Shown: positions 1 through 8,509 of the stretch, piece by piece
How positions within the stretch are numbered: the first letter of the stretch is position 1
Layout of the letters: each line of letters starts with the position of its first letter
Program-made: the position numbers and the translations under genes
The notes under the pieces: model-generated
Databases searched by the model: none
What the model saw: the letters and a program-made list of their open reading frames with translations, nothing else
Told to the model about the DNA's origin: nothing
From: an uncultured Candidatus Saccharibacteria bacterium
Lineage (GTDB): Bacteria > Patescibacteriota > Saccharimonadia > Saccharimonadales > Saccharimonadaceae
Length of the DNA: 64,000 nt
Assembly (NCBI GenBank): GCA_938017675.1
Contig: CALIJB010000005.1
Span: 62,001 to 126,000 of the forward strand
Direction: 5' to 3'

Positions 1-1
1 G

Positions 2-1003
2 GCTAAAGCCTTTATTAGCTATACGTCATTAGTGCAAATAGTCTGGAGTATAGTGGATAAGATTGCAGAAATTAAAACCAAAGGATATGAGGGGTTTCTA
101 AGGCAAACATTACTAAATGATATTTATAGACCTGCTGTAGTATGTGCTGTTGTAGAGCGTCTTGATATTAGTGAAAATTTTGCATTATTTGAAGAAGTAT
201 CTCCTTATTTTAATACTTGCTCTGATCAACTAGCGACGGCATGTTTGCAAGGTTGTCTAACTACAGATGTTCAGGTCTATATTCTTGAACATGTCAATGA
301 GAATGCAGCCGTGCATATATGTGATTACATTATGTATAAATTTAATAATCAAAAAGAAGAAATTCCTAAAAATCTAAAGTTACTAGTGGAGCAGGCGGTT
401 GTTAGCTACTCAATGTGTGATTATGAAACCTCATCTGTAGTAGGCCATATTCTAAGTCGTAATATTCAACTAATCAAACCGTGGTTTTTAGAAAAAATTA
501 ATAGACTATCAGATGGTTATGCGAAATCTCATCACATAGAGAATGTAGCTGTAGACTGCGTAAAACATTTAGAATTGGGTGATAGGAAAGAGTTTTTGGT
601 AAAAATAGACAACTCATCGGGCAATATTAACTTGGTTAATGCTTTAGTTGGTAGCAGCATTGAATTATATGCAATACTACTTAAAAATGGAAATGCTAAT
701 AATTTTCATTTATCTCCTCTAAGCTATATGTCTGAGTGGTGGGTAAAGTTTGCATTACAAGCTTTAGCTGCAGGTTACTCTTGTCAAGAAATAAAGCATA
801 ATAGTTATCTAACATCTTCGAGCTGGTCTGGTAATGAATCTGATATGTTAAAAGCGCAAAAAACTAAATTAGAGAAAGACTTTGACAAAACTGATGATGA
901 GAATATAGGAAGTATAATACAAGAATATATAAACGATTTAGATATAAGAATAGAAAAGGTAATGATAGAAGAGCGAGAGAAGGAAGTCAGAGGTCTTTTA
1001 TAG
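2..1003 (+). CDS. C-terminal part of a large unknown protein, possibly a STAND-type defence NTPase (left-truncated)
   Basis: The frame is open to the left window edge with no convincing start, so about 333 C-terminal residues of a longer protein are visible. The visible part is alpha-helical in character, with no signal peptide, membrane segment or catalytic motif. The end runs through a Trp-rich helix, a SGNES stretch, and a charged Glu/Arg tail ending EVRGLL. That ending recalls the helical-repeat tails of large STAND-like NTPases of bacterial defence; this is a weak family impression, not a motif match. The DNA is clearly more AT-rich than the deacetylase gene next to it, which suggests acquired DNA. 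The deacetylase gene converges on it with only 8 bases between. Confidence 0.6.
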   Translation, partial: AKAFISYTSLVQIVWSIVDKIAEIKTKGYEGFLRQTLLNDIYRPAVVCAVVERLDISENFALFEEVSPYFNTCSDQLATACLQGCLTTDVQVYILEHVNENAAVHICDYIMYKFNNQKEEIPKNLKLLVEQAVVSYSMCDYETSSVVGHILSRNIQLIKPWFLEKINRLSDGYAKSHHIENVAVDCVKHLELGDRKEFLVKIDNSSGNINLVNALVGSSIELYAILLKNGNANNFHLSPLSYMSEWWVKFALQALAAGYSCQEIKHNSYLTSSSWSGNESDMLKAQKTKLEKDFDKTDDENIGSIIQEYINDLDIRIEKVMIEEREKEVRGLL

Positions 1004-1011
1004 GTCTTATA

Positions 1012-2571
1012 TCACGGATACCCAACTCCCGCTACCATATTGCCGATCAATCCTTGTATCGTCACAAACGAATAACCTTGCTGCTTCAGTGCGTTGAGGA
1101 TGCACGGTACGGCACCGACTGACGTTTGGTGGATGTCGTGCATCAGGATGATGGCTCCGGGGCGAGCGCCAGCGACGGCGCGCGAGCAGACGATATCGCT
1201 ATTACGGTCAGCCCAGTCACGGGTGTCGACCGACCACAAGATTGACGACATACCACGCGCCCGAAGCTGCTCCAGGACAACGCCGTTGACCGCGCCGTAG
1301 GGCGGGCGCAAAATAGCCGGTGTGACGCCGGTGGCTTGCTTGATGGCGTCATTGGTACGGTCAATTTCGCCGGCAATTTGGTCAATCGGCAGCTTTGGTA
1401 ACTCTGGGTGCGACCACGAATGATTGCCTAGTTGGTGGCCGCGCGCATGGATGCTGCGTACGACGTTGGCTTGGCTGGAGACTTTGCTGCCGATCAAGAA
1501 AAAGGTGGCCTTAGCGCCATGCTGATCCAAAATATCTAATAGCTGCGCGGTGTACGGTCCTGGCCCGTCGTCAAACGTTAAGGCAATCACTTTACCGCCA
1601 GAATTCGCGGCTGGCGGCGCGGCGGGCGCTGGTTTTGGTGTTGGTTTTGGCTCGGGCGGCTTGGGGATATTAGCTATTTTCCGGGCTGTTGGATTTTGCA
1701 GATATTTGGCAACGGCGGCGATCGGCACTTTGATCGTCATTTCGCCGTAGGCTGACGGCAGGAGCGACGCCTGTCCAATCGGCCAAGCTAGACTATTACC
1801 GCTATCGGTAATAACGAAATTCGATAGCGTTTCTTGGGTGATCGTTTCACTGAGATCTAGCTCTGCTTGCTGGCGCTGCTTGATGGTCTCATTGATATTA
1901 TTTCGGGCAGCCGCCACGATTTCCTCAGCCGCTTTCTCTGATTGCTCGGTCAAATCGTTCAAAGTAATCACCTCGCCAGATTTTTTATCAAACGTCCAAA
2001 AATGTGTCAGCGACACCGGATGCGCGCCGTGCATATCTTGCTTAATATTGACAATAATCGATAAAGCTACTGAATTATTATGGGTGACTTGGTAGCTGAT
2101 TGTCTCGGTTAGCGGCTGGTCGAACGTCAGAATATTAGTAGCGGCATAGCGGAAATCGCTGTCAGCGCGGTCAATTGCCTGCGCGACGGTCTTATTGATC
2201 ATATTGTTTTTCGTCAGCGGATATTCAATCGAAACTTTCTCGCGGTTAGTCTGGCGCGTCACGAATTTAGAACGAATACCGGAGTATCGCGAATCAGTGA
2301 AATAGTATTGCTCGTCAGATAAAGCAGTCGGGCGGCGCGGCGACAGCTGGTTAAAATATACGTAAACCAGCCCCGATAAAACCGCTGCCATTGCCGTCAA
2401 TAACAATATCGCTATCAGCAGGTTTCGCCATTTGGCGGGCTTGGTTTTTGTTTTCGCTGCGTGACGGGTATGTTTAGGCTTGGCTGCTTTGTCGCTAGCC
2501 GATTTAGTCTTATCGGCTTTGTTCGCCGGTGGTTTCGCTGGCGGCTTCCTTGGTGATTTTTTGGCAGGCAT
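1012..2571 (-). CDS. membrane-anchored polysaccharide (peptidoglycan) deacetylase
   Basis: 519 residues. A Lys/Pro-rich cytoplasmic head (about 1-45) precedes one membrane segment (about 48-72), so the enzyme acts outside the cell. Residues about 100-300 look like the DUF4163/DUF3298 (RsiV-type) module. A proline-rich linker then leads to a NodB homology domain from about 325. The domain shows TFDDGP (about 332-337, metal-binding Asp), NHSWSH with the two zinc His residues, RPPYG, and the late LMHDIH motif with the catalytic His. Such enzymes remove acetyl groups from cell-wall GlcNAc or MurNAc and confer lysozyme resistance. The start is supported by a TATACT -10 box exactly six bases upstream of the ATG, giving a leaderless mRNA. 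The exact substrate cannot be told from sequence. Confidence 0.9.
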   Translation of the reverse strand: MPAKKSPRKPPAKPPANKADKTKSASDKAAKPKHTRHAAKTKTKPAKWRNLLIAILLLTAMAAVLSGLVYVYFNQLSPRRPTALSDEQYYFTDSRYSGIRSKFVTRQTNREKVSIEYPLTKNNMINKTVAQAIDRADSDFRYAATNILTFDQPLTETISYQVTHNNSVALSIIVNIKQDMHGAHPVSLTHFWTFDKKSGEVITLNDLTEQSEKAAEEIVAAARNNINETIKQRQQAELDLSETITQETLSNFVITDSGNSLAWPIGQASLLPSAYGEMTIKVPIAAVAKYLQNPTARKIANIPKPPEPKPTPKPAPAAPPAANSGGKVIALTFDDGPGPYTAQLLDILDQHGAKATFFLIGSKVSSQANVVRSIHARGHQLGNHSWSHPELPKLPIDQIAGEIDRTNDAIKQATGVTPAILRPPYGAVNGVVLEQLRARGMSSILWSVDTRDWADRNSDIVCSRAVAGARPGAIILMHDIHQTSVGAVPCILNALKQQGYSFVTIQGLIGNMVAGVGYP

Positions 2572-2577
2572 AGATAT

Positions 2578-2583
2578 AGTATA
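2578..2583 (-). promoter_or_regulatory. -10 box of leaderless promoter for the deacetylase gene
   Basis: TATACT lies six bases before the ATG at 2571. A small dyad (ACATT-TAT-AATGT, 2584-2596) sits just upstream and could be an operator. No good -35 box was seen. Confidence 0.5.
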
Positions 2584-2782
2584 ACATTTATAATGTATTA
2601 GGGTTGCTGGGCTGCTGCTAAAACCAACACGGTACTTTTGAGAAAGGCCGGGTAGCCCGCAATTTGCTATAGGACTTTCATAAAACTGCTATAGGGGATT
2701 CCAAAAAGTGCTATAGTAGATTTTCTGCCCGCAGGACGCCAAAATCATTGAAAATGTCAGTAAATTATAGTATAAAAAGGGA

Positions 2783-3697
2783 ATGCTACAATATCTTCAT
2801 TCAAGTGCTAAAAATCAGCAAATCAAGCCGCTGGAAAGCTTGCGGGCAGGTTCGTGGGTGCGCTGCGAACGTCCGAACGATGATGAGTTGGCCGAGTTGT
2901 TATCGCTGGGGCTTGATAATGATTTGCTTAGCGACGCGCTTGATCCGCATGAAGTGCCGCGCCTGGAGATTGATGACGATTGGACATACCTAATCGCCCG
3001 GCTGCCAGATACCGACGATGATTTTAACGATTTCACCACGCCGATTTTGTTTTGTTTGAATAAGGACTATGCCGTGACATTGTCGCGTGACAGCTTGGGC
3101 AGGCTGTGGCAGCCGTTTATCGACCAAGCGCGTTCGCGCACCGACCGGCCGGTTGAATTGCTGGTTGACATGATTGACGCGATATCCAGGCAGTATCAGC
3201 GGCGGGTGGCAGCGATTAATCGCCAAATGCGAGCGGCTACCGATAATATTCATACGCTGCGGGTTAAAGATATTGCTACGCTGGCGGAATATGAGCGCAA
3301 GCTGAATGATTACTTGGACGCGCTTATCCCGATGAACTGGGCGGTCGAGAAGTTGCTGGCGACTAGCGGCTTGCGGCTGCGGGCTGATGATAAAGAAGAT
3401 GTCGAGGACTTGTCGATTGATTTGGAGCAGGTGATTGCCCGGTGTAAAAGCTTGCTGCGCACTATCACTAATGTTCGCGACAGCTACCGGGCGGTGATGG
3501 ACACCCGCCTAAACGAGACAATTCGCCTGCTGACGGTAATCACCGTGGCGCTGACTATCCCAACGATGATTGCTGGATTGTTCGGTATGAATGTGCCGGT
3601 ACCCGGCGCTAATGATCCGCTGATGTTTTGGAAGATTACTGTAGTCAGTATCGTGGCGGCCTGTGCGCTGGGTGGATTTTTCTTGCGGAAACGATAA
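2783..3697 (+). CDS. corA: CorA-type divalent metal (magnesium) channel
   Basis: 304 residues, normal for the CorA family. The long cytoplasmic N-terminal domain with its coiled-coil stalk helix (about 140-245) is followed by two C-terminal membrane helices. The loop between them carries the GMN signature (about 268), which forms the selectivity filter, and the protein ends in basic residues facing the cytoplasm. CorA forms a homopentameric inner-membrane channel for Mg2+ and sometimes Co2+ or Ni2+. The ATG at 2783 follows an AAAAAGGGA ribosome-binding stretch. It is transcribed divergently from the deacetylase; the 211-base gap between them holds the deacetylase promoter. Confidence 0.93.
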   Translation: MLQYLHSSAKNQQIKPLESLRAGSWVRCERPNDDELAELLSLGLDNDLLSDALDPHEVPRLEIDDDWTYLIARLPDTDDDFNDFTTPILFCLNKDYAVTLSRDSLGRLWQPFIDQARSRTDRPVELLVDMIDAISRQYQRRVAAINRQMRAATDNIHTLRVKDIATLAEYERKLNDYLDALIPMNWAVEKLLATSGLRLRADDKEDVEDLSIDLEQVIARCKSLLRTITNVRDSYRAVMDTRLNETIRLLTVITVALTIPTMIAGLFGMNVPVPGANDPLMFWKITVVSIVAACALGGFFLRKR

Positions 3698-3741
3698 GCT
3701 GGCTGCGTATTAGTTTAAGAAAGCAGCGCTGACTGGAAAAG

Positions 3742-4386
3742 TTAGTTATCTGTTGGTACGCCGTATCCCAGCAGTCCGTCATATTGCTTGTCATGATTGA
3801 CGAACACGCGGATGCGGTTTGCTTCGTTGCCGCCGACAGTGGTTAGCACGCCGTTATCATTTTTCAAGACGATGTTAGCATGGTCGCCGAACACTGGCGA
3901 ATTGCGGTAAATTGCCGCGTCGCCAGGAAGCGGTTGGTAGCCGGAATTAGCAGGCTTGAACCGGCCGGCTGCTTCGTAATACTCGCGCAAGGTAAACGTC
4001 CCTGGGATGCGCCAGCCGCCAGTATGCGGATTTTTCAGCGGCGCGCCCGCTTGATACATGATCCAGCTCACAAAATTAGCGCACCACGCCTCTTCTGCGC
4101 CTTGGCTGAACTTGGCGCCAGCGGATTGCGCCTTGAATTCAGTCTTTGCTAGGCTGATAATTTTTTGGCGAGTTGGGCTTAAATTTGCCGTATCAATATC
4201 TGGAAAAGCCGCTTCGCCAGGCGACCTGTCGAGATGCGTGGAATTAATAAGAGACGACAGCTTATCGGCAATTTTCGGCTGAGCAATGACTGCGCCCGAT
4301 GTAGTAAGCAACAGTGTAATTACGCTTAAGATAATACATCGTTTCCTTGAGAAAAATTTGGGTGCCGCCGCCTGCTGGTGCTTCAT
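3742..4386 (-). CDS. secreted CHAP-domain amidase/endopeptidase
   Basis: 214 residues from the ATG at 4386. A basic head and a hydrophobic segment (about 15-35) form a signal peptide or anchor. After a linker, a CHAP (NlpC/P60-like) domain starts at about 85; it has the catalytic Cys in an EAWCANFVSW context and the His in GDHANIV, and ends close to the C-terminus. CHAP enzymes cut peptide or amide bonds in peptidoglycan. An upstream in-frame ATG would add 23 residues but would lie upstream of the promoter. TATAAT sits six bases before the ATG at 4386 and TTAACA lies 18 bases further up, so I take 4386 as a leaderless start. It converges with corA. Confidence 0.88.
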   Translation of the reverse strand: MKHQQAAAPKFFSRKRCIILSVITLLLTTSGAVIAQPKIADKLSSLINSTHLDRSPGEAAFPDIDTANLSPTRQKIISLAKTEFKAQSAGAKFSQGAEEAWCANFVSWIMYQAGAPLKNPHTGGWRIPGTFTLREYYEAAGRFKPANSGYQPLPGDAAIYRNSPVFGDHANIVLKNDNGVLTTVGGNEANRIRVFVNHDKQYDGLLGYGVPTDN

Positions 4387-4392
4387 GTAATA

Positions 4393-4422
4393 ATTATATC
4401 GCGAAAGTTGTTTGACTGTTAA
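4393..4422 (-). promoter_or_regulatory. leaderless promoter of the CHAP gene
   Basis: TTAACA (4417-4422) and TATAAT (4393-4398) are 18 bases apart on the minus strand. The ATG follows six bases after the -10 box, so transcription should start at or near the A of the start codon. Confidence 0.6.
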
Positions 4423-4519
4423 AATGTAATTGAGGCAAATGTTATGTTTAAGCAATGGATAAGATGTGAAGCATACCTTTCAAATATCAAGTCAAATCAT
4501 TTAACAGAGTTTTATAAAG

Positions 4520-5080
4520 ATGAATAGACACAGCAAACCGCAGAAATGGCGCCATTTGTCGTCGCGGGTGGTTTTTATGCATCCGCGGATAGTATTGGCA
4601 GAGGATAAGGTAGAATTGCCAGATGGCAAAAGGTCGTTATATTTGCGGCAAGTATACCAGGGTAAAGGCGGTGTGATTATCATTTGCCAAAACGGCAGCA
4701 AAGTGCTTATTCAGCGGGAATATTCGTATCCGGTTGATGATATATTGTATCAATTTCCTGGCGGTAAAATTGAAGAAGGCGAGACTCCCGAGCAAGCTGT
4801 CCAGCGCGAATTGGCGGAAGAATCTAATATTTCGGCGGAAGATTTTCAGCAAATTGGCTGGTTTTATGCCGACAATCGCCGTACCAATGCCAAACTTTAC
4901 GTTGTCTGTGCGCGCGGCACTTTTCGAGATAATTATTCGCTCCAGCCAGATGATACCGAATTTATCTCTAGCAGTTGGTTAGAAATTAACAAACTTGAGC
5001 AGATGATTTCTAACGGTCAGATTGTTAATTACTCTATGCTAGCAGCATGGGCGTTATTCAAAACCGCACCGATGAAATAG
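4520..5080 (+). CDS. Nudix hydrolase (ADP-ribose pyrophosphatase-like)
   Basis: 186 residues. The Nudix box (G-x5-E-x7-RELAEES, roughly residues 76-98) is complete, with the metal-binding Glu residues present. The overall layout (an N-terminal beta domain before the box) resembles ADP-ribose or nucleoside-diphosphate-sugar pyrophosphatases, which cleave X-diphosphate-nucleoside to two monophosphates. No Shine-Dalgarno site is obvious at the ATG at 4520, and an internal ATG at 4577 is an alternative start. It stands alone, upstream of an ABC exporter pair that has its own leader of about 80 bases. Confidence 0.85.
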   Translation: MNRHSKPQKWRHLSSRVVFMHPRIVLAEDKVELPDGKRSLYLRQVYQGKGGVIIICQNGSKVLIQREYSYPVDDILYQFPGGKIEEGETPEQAVQRELAEESNISAEDFQQIGWFYADNRRTNAKLYVVCARGTFRDNYSLQPDDTEFISSSWLEINKLEQMISNGQIVNYSMLAAWALFKTAPMK

Positions 5081-5162
5081 GGTTTCTTGTGCTATAATAA
5101 TCTCAAAAGCGAGCGATCACCGTGCGCGATGTTTCTCTGCTAGGGAGTAGAAAGGAATTTAT

Positions 5163-5927
5163 ATGGCTCAACCCGAACCAATCATAACAGTTGACCAACT
5201 CGTCAAGACTTACGATGGCAAGAATGTCGTCGACAGCGTGTCGTTTGAGGTCAAGAAAGGCGAGATTTTCGGCATCCTCGGGCCGAATGGCGCTGGTAAG
5301 ACGACGACGCTAGAGATGCTGGAGGCGCTCCGGCCGATTGATGGCGGTACGGCGACTATCGACGGGATTGATGTTGCTAAGCAGCCGAAGCATATTAAAA
5401 ACATCATTGGTATCCAGCTGCAATCGACGACGTTTTATGACAAGCTGACCTTGCGTGAACAATTGAAAATGTTTGCCAGCCTGTACGGCCAAACGGTCGA
5501 CGCCGACGTGCTGCTGGCCAAGGTGCAATTGACCGACAAAGCCAAAAGTTACGTCGAGCAGCTCTCGGGCGGGCAAAAGCAGCGCTTCGCCATTGCTTCG
5601 ACGCTGGTCAATAACCCGACGGTGCTATTCCTTGACGAGCCGACCACTGGTCTGGATCCGCAGGCTCGTCGTAATCTGTGGGATTTAATCAAAGAGATTC
5701 GCGATGAAGGTATCACTATTGTGCTGACAACTCATTACATGGACGAGGCCGAACTGCTGTGCGACCGCTTGGCGATTATGGACAACGGTAAAATCATCAC
5801 CATTGATACGCCGCATAATCTGATCCAGCAACTACTGGCGCGCGGCTTCAAGAAAAAGCAAGTTGTCGAGCAGGCCAATTTGGAGGATGTATTTATTGAC
5901 TTAACAGGAAAGACGATTCGGGATTAG
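5163..5927 (+). CDS. ABC-2 type exporter, ATP-binding subunit
   Basis: 254 residues. Walker A is GPNGAGKTT (about 40), the signature is LSGGQKQR (about 134), and Walker B plus catalytic Glu is LFLDEPTTGLD (about 155), followed by the H-loop TTHYMDEAE. This is the DrrA/CcmA-like group that pairs with ABC-2 permeases. The partner permease follows one base after the stop codon, so the two are one operon. The gene has an AAAGGA ribosome site and a leader of about 70 bases after a TATAAT box near 5092. The exported substrate is not evident; drugs, lipids or surface polymers are all possible. Confidence 0.9.
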   Translation: MAQPEPIITVDQLVKTYDGKNVVDSVSFEVKKGEIFGILGPNGAGKTTTLEMLEALRPIDGGTATIDGIDVAKQPKHIKNIIGIQLQSTTFYDKLTLREQLKMFASLYGQTVDADVLLAKVQLTDKAKSYVEQLSGGQKQRFAIASTLVNNPTVLFLDEPTTGLDPQARRNLWDLIKEIRDEGITIVLTTHYMDEAELLCDRLAIMDNGKIITIDTPHNLIQQLLARGFKKKQVVEQANLEDVFIDLTGKTIRD

Positions 5928-5928
5928 T

Positions 5929-7047
5929 ATGAAAAAATATTGGACTGGTGTATTTGGGCAAGTGCGCGCCCAACAAAAACGCTTCATCCGCGATAAAATG
6001 TCGCTGTTCTTTACCTTCCTGTTTCCGCTTATCTTCTTGTTGGTGTTCGGTTCGATTTTTAATAATCAATCGACCAGCTTTGACATCGCGATTATCAATA
6101 ATTCGCAGACGGAATTTGCCAAAAGCTTCGTTAAAGGCGCCAAAGATAACGCCAAAGACTCGATTCTTAAAATTAAAGACGTCAAGGATATGGATGAGGC
6201 GCGTGAGAAGATGAAGCGTTCGGAACTGAACGGCATCATTGAACTGCCTAGCGATTTTGGCAAAGTAAAGGGAGAAGGCAGAGATGCTCGCCCGACTGGT
6301 ACAATTAACGTGCTATACGCCAAAGGTTCCGAGCAAACTGGTAGCGCCTTAACAGCAGTGATGAACCAGATTGCCAATAAAATTAATATGCACATGGGCC
6401 AGCCGGAAGCGCCGCTGAAAGCCGCTGGCAAAGCTGTTGGCGACGAGCAGCTGAAGTCGTTTGATTATACCTTTACCGGGCTGCTGGCGTTTAGCTTGAT
6501 GAGCATGGGCATCTTCGGTTTGGCGAACCAAATGCCGGCTGAAAAGCAGCGCGGCTCGTACCGCCGTCTGCGTGCGGCGCCGTTTACCTCGGGCCAGCTG
6601 ATCATCTCCATGGCGATTCACTACACGATTATTTCGCTGCTCAGTTTGACGATGATGATTGTTGTCGGCATGCTGCTGTTCCATTTCAATATGCGCGGCG
6701 ATTGGCTACTGTTCTCATTGATGTCGGTGATTTCGGCGATGATGATGGTGGGTTTAGGATTATTAATCGGCGGTTGGGCGAAGAACGAAAATCAATCAGC
6801 TCCTCTGTCTAATTTGATTTCTTTCCCGATGATGTTTCTGTCTGGAGCATTCTTTCCGGCATTCCTCTTTCCAGAATGGTTGCGCGGCGTAACGCAATTT
6901 ATCCCAATGACGCCGGTTGTGGATGGTTTCCGTCTGATTATGACCGAGCAGGCTAGCCTCATCGAAGTCTTGCCGCAAATCGGCGCCGTCGCCGCCTGGA
7001 CTCTCGTTATCTACATCGCCGCGATTAAGTTGTTTAGGTGGGAATAA
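5929..7047 (+). CDS. ABC-2 type exporter, permease subunit
   Basis: 372 residues. One membrane helix near the N-terminus (about 25-45) is followed by an extracytoplasmic domain of about 140 residues and then five C-terminal membrane helices (about 180-370). This is the usual plan of ABC2_membrane_3-type permeases (YhgE/Pip or DrrB-like). The start lies immediately after the stop of the ATPase gene, so translation is coupled. Behind the stop comes the 3-prime structured element of the opposing small-membrane-protein cassette, which may also terminate this operon. Confidence 0.88.
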   Translation: MKKYWTGVFGQVRAQQKRFIRDKMSLFFTFLFPLIFLLVFGSIFNNQSTSFDIAIINNSQTEFAKSFVKGAKDNAKDSILKIKDVKDMDEAREKMKRSELNGIIELPSDFGKVKGEGRDARPTGTINVLYAKGSEQTGSALTAVMNQIANKINMHMGQPEAPLKAAGKAVGDEQLKSFDYTFTGLLAFSLMSMGIFGLANQMPAEKQRGSYRRLRAAPFTSGQLIISMAIHYTIISLLSLTMMIVVGMLLFHFNMRGDWLLFSLMSVISAMMMVGLGLLIGGWAKNENQSAPLSNLISFPMMFLSGAFFPAFLFPEWLRGVTQFIPMTPVVDGFRLIMTEQASLIEVLPQIGAVAAWTLVIYIAAIKLFRWE

Positions 7048-7066
7048 CATAATATCAATGAAAATA

Positions 7067-7174
7067 GCCCGCCGAACGAGCTCAAGCTGAATGCGGATCT
7101 TTCAATCCGAGAAACAAGTAACTGTCTCAATCAGATTGAACGCATTCGGCGAGCTATTTTCGGCGGGCAGAGCC
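7067..7174 (-). ncRNA. 3-prime structured RNA element of cassette A
   Basis: The arms 7067-7076 (GCCCGCCGAA) and 7159-7168 (TTCGGCGGGC) form a perfect 10-bp outer stem. Inside it are AGCTC/GAGCT and GAATGCG/CGCATTC helices, then two apical hairpins, one with CGGAT/ATCCG arms and one formed by TCAATC/GATTGA. On the minus strand it directly follows the stop of the small ORF at 7186. A second small hairpin, GGGC-AGA-GCCC (7164-7174), shares bases with the outer stem, so the two are mutually exclusive. Element B at 9476-9583 has the same layout with different sequence. It may be a terminator or a functional RNA. Confidence 0.55.
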
Positions 7175-7185
7175 CTTGTGAGTCT

Positions 7186-7404
7186 TCAGTCTCTGGGTGT
7201 CACCTTGAGCGCGTCCCAAAGGAGGGACTTGAAGATCAAGCGCAACAGGATTGCCTGCCAGAAAGAAATCTCTGGCATCCACGTCGCACCCGCTCCGCGC
7301 AGAATCGCGGAGAGCATCACGATCGCCACCGCGGCGACCGCGGTATTGACCAGCCAGACGGCGCTCACGATTGCGATGTCCGCCGCAGATGATTTTCTGT
7401 ACAT
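7186..7404 (-). CDS. small membrane protein of cassette A
   Basis: 72 residues from the ATG at 7404. A hydrophobic stretch (about 9-37) and a second, weaker one (about 46-65) predict one or two membrane passes; the ends are charged. A GGGAAG ribosome site lies about 8 bases upstream. I do not recognise a family. The gene sits between a conserved promoter and structured leader (7434-7519) and a structured 3-prime element (7067-7174), both closely matched around another small membrane-protein gene at 9592-9852. The two proteins show no clear similarity to each other. A longer overlapping ORF in another frame (7154-7519) is a shadow because it crosses the promoter. Confidence 0.55.
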   Translation of the reverse strand: MYRKSSAADIAIVSAVWLVNTAVAAVAIVMLSAILRGAGATWMPEISFWQAILLRLIFKSLLWDALKVTPRD

Positions 7405-7433
7405 CAGGACTTCCCTTTCCGAGAGAGAGCTTA

Positions 7434-7477
7434 CTCAAAGCTAAAGGGCGACTTCCGCCCTTTATCCGAAACTTTGA
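7434..7477 (-). promoter_or_regulatory. structured 5-prime leader of cassette A
   Basis: The outer arms CTCAAAG (7471-7477, minus strand) and CTTTGAG (7434-7440) enclose an 8-bp hairpin of AAAGGGCG and CGCCCTTT arms (7443-7463). The leader at 9880-9922 has the same shape, and its outer stem is changed on both sides, which supports an RNA structure. Confidence 0.6.
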
Positions 7478-7490
7478 GCAAAAGCTAATA

Positions 7491-7519
7491 TATATATCAC
7501 TAATAGAATAAAATGTCAA
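7491..7519 (-). promoter_or_regulatory. promoter of cassette A
   Basis: TTGACA (7514-7519) and TATATA (7491-7496) are 17 bases apart on the minus strand. The same boxes with the same spacing occur at 9937-9965. Sequence identity between the two loci stops just beyond the -35 box, at about 7525 and 9971. Confidence 0.75.
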
Positions 7520-7534
7520 TGAATTCGTATCACC

Positions 7535-8509
7535 TCACCACCTCTGCAACATCTCCGCAGGTGTTCGCATCTGTATGCCTAAGTGTATGCGCTTGTTGTT
7601 GTAGAAGTCAATGTAGCGAGAGAGCTTCTCTCGCTGGCGCGGAAGCAGTACGCTTCTATGCCAATAGTGCCCGATACATTCCTCTTGCAAAGTACGGTTA
7701 AACCGTTCTACGTGAGCGTTATCGTTCGGCCTGCCGAGGCGGCTGTGGCGCAGCTGTATGCCAGCTCGTTCTAACTCTTGCGCGAAGTATCTTCCAAACT
7801 CCGGCCCGTTGTCGCACTGTACTAAAGAGATTGTTGTAAAGCCATAGCTACGCCATTTCTCCTGCGCCCTCAAGACAACTGCCGCAGCTAAGCCTGGACG
7901 CAATACTGTATGTAGTTCGGTGTAAGCTAGCCGGCTGTAGAGATCTATCACTGTGTAGTAATACAGTCTCTTTCTAGAATACGGATCAACGTGGTGAATA
8001 GTGTCGGTTTGGACAAGCTCGCCAGGACGGATTGGCAATGGCCGTTTTGAGTTATCTCTCTTTACTCTGGGTTTTCTGGCACCATCTAAGCGGTGGTGGC
8101 GCTTGAGAATACGGCGAACGCTGGAGAGACTGATTTGAACTAGCTGCAATGTCCCGTCCGCTGCTTTCACGCCAATTTTTGCCAGATGGTACCAAACTAC
8201 CTCAGCGCAACGTTTCAGTCTATCTCGCGTATGTAATACAAGCCGGACAATCTTCTCAGGAATGGCAGCCGGACTAATGTGCGGCCAGGATGACTCAGTG
8301 GGTATAAGCCAACGGCAAGCAGCCAGCCGAAAACTAGAAATGCCGCTTGGACTAGAGACTAGCCGCGAAGGACGATTTACATTCTCTAGGCGAACATGCT
8401 TATTGAGCTTATTCCATTTCTGTTTCCAACGCCAAACAGTGCTGCGATGTACACCGCACTTTCTGGCGACAACCGTTACAGGCAGCTGGTCTACAACCAG
8501 CAGCCGCAT
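7535..8509 (-). CDS. IS481-like DDE transposase
   Basis: 324 residues from an internal ATG. A helix-turn-helix (about 10-35) precedes an rve integrase core with DDE residues in the contexts QTDTIH, QCDNGPEFG and HVERFNRTLQEE. The C-terminus has the usual YNNKRIHLGIQMRTPAEML pattern. Codons upstream of the ATG stay in frame and read like the normal family N-terminus (a TNPNLPKAR motif), but that frame is closed by a stop just before 8573. The only ribosome site and ATG (8637) lie in another frame. The gene is therefore either frameshifted near its 5-prime end or made by frameshifting or reinitiation. Confidence 0.88.
   Translation of the reverse strand: MRLLVVDQLPVTVVARKCGVHRSTVWRWKQKWNKLNKHVRLENVNRPSRLVSSPSGISSFRLAACRWLIPTESSWPHISPAAIPEKIVRLVLHTRDRLKRCAEVVWYHLAKIGVKAADGTLQLVQISLSSVRRILKRHHRLDGARKPRVKRDNSKRPLPIRPGELVQTDTIHHVDPYSRKRLYYYTVIDLYSRLAYTELHTVLRPGLAAAVVLRAQEKWRSYGFTTISLVQCDNGPEFGRYFAQELERAGIQLRHSRLGRPNDNAHVERFNRTLQEECIGHYWHRSVLLPRQREKLSRYIDFYNNKRIHLGIQMRTPAEMLQRW

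Noticed and set aside
1143..1385. ORFs in other frames inside the deacetylase gene
   Set aside because: They overlap a strongly supported gene, lack ribosome sites and show no domain features; they result from the GC-rich codon pattern.
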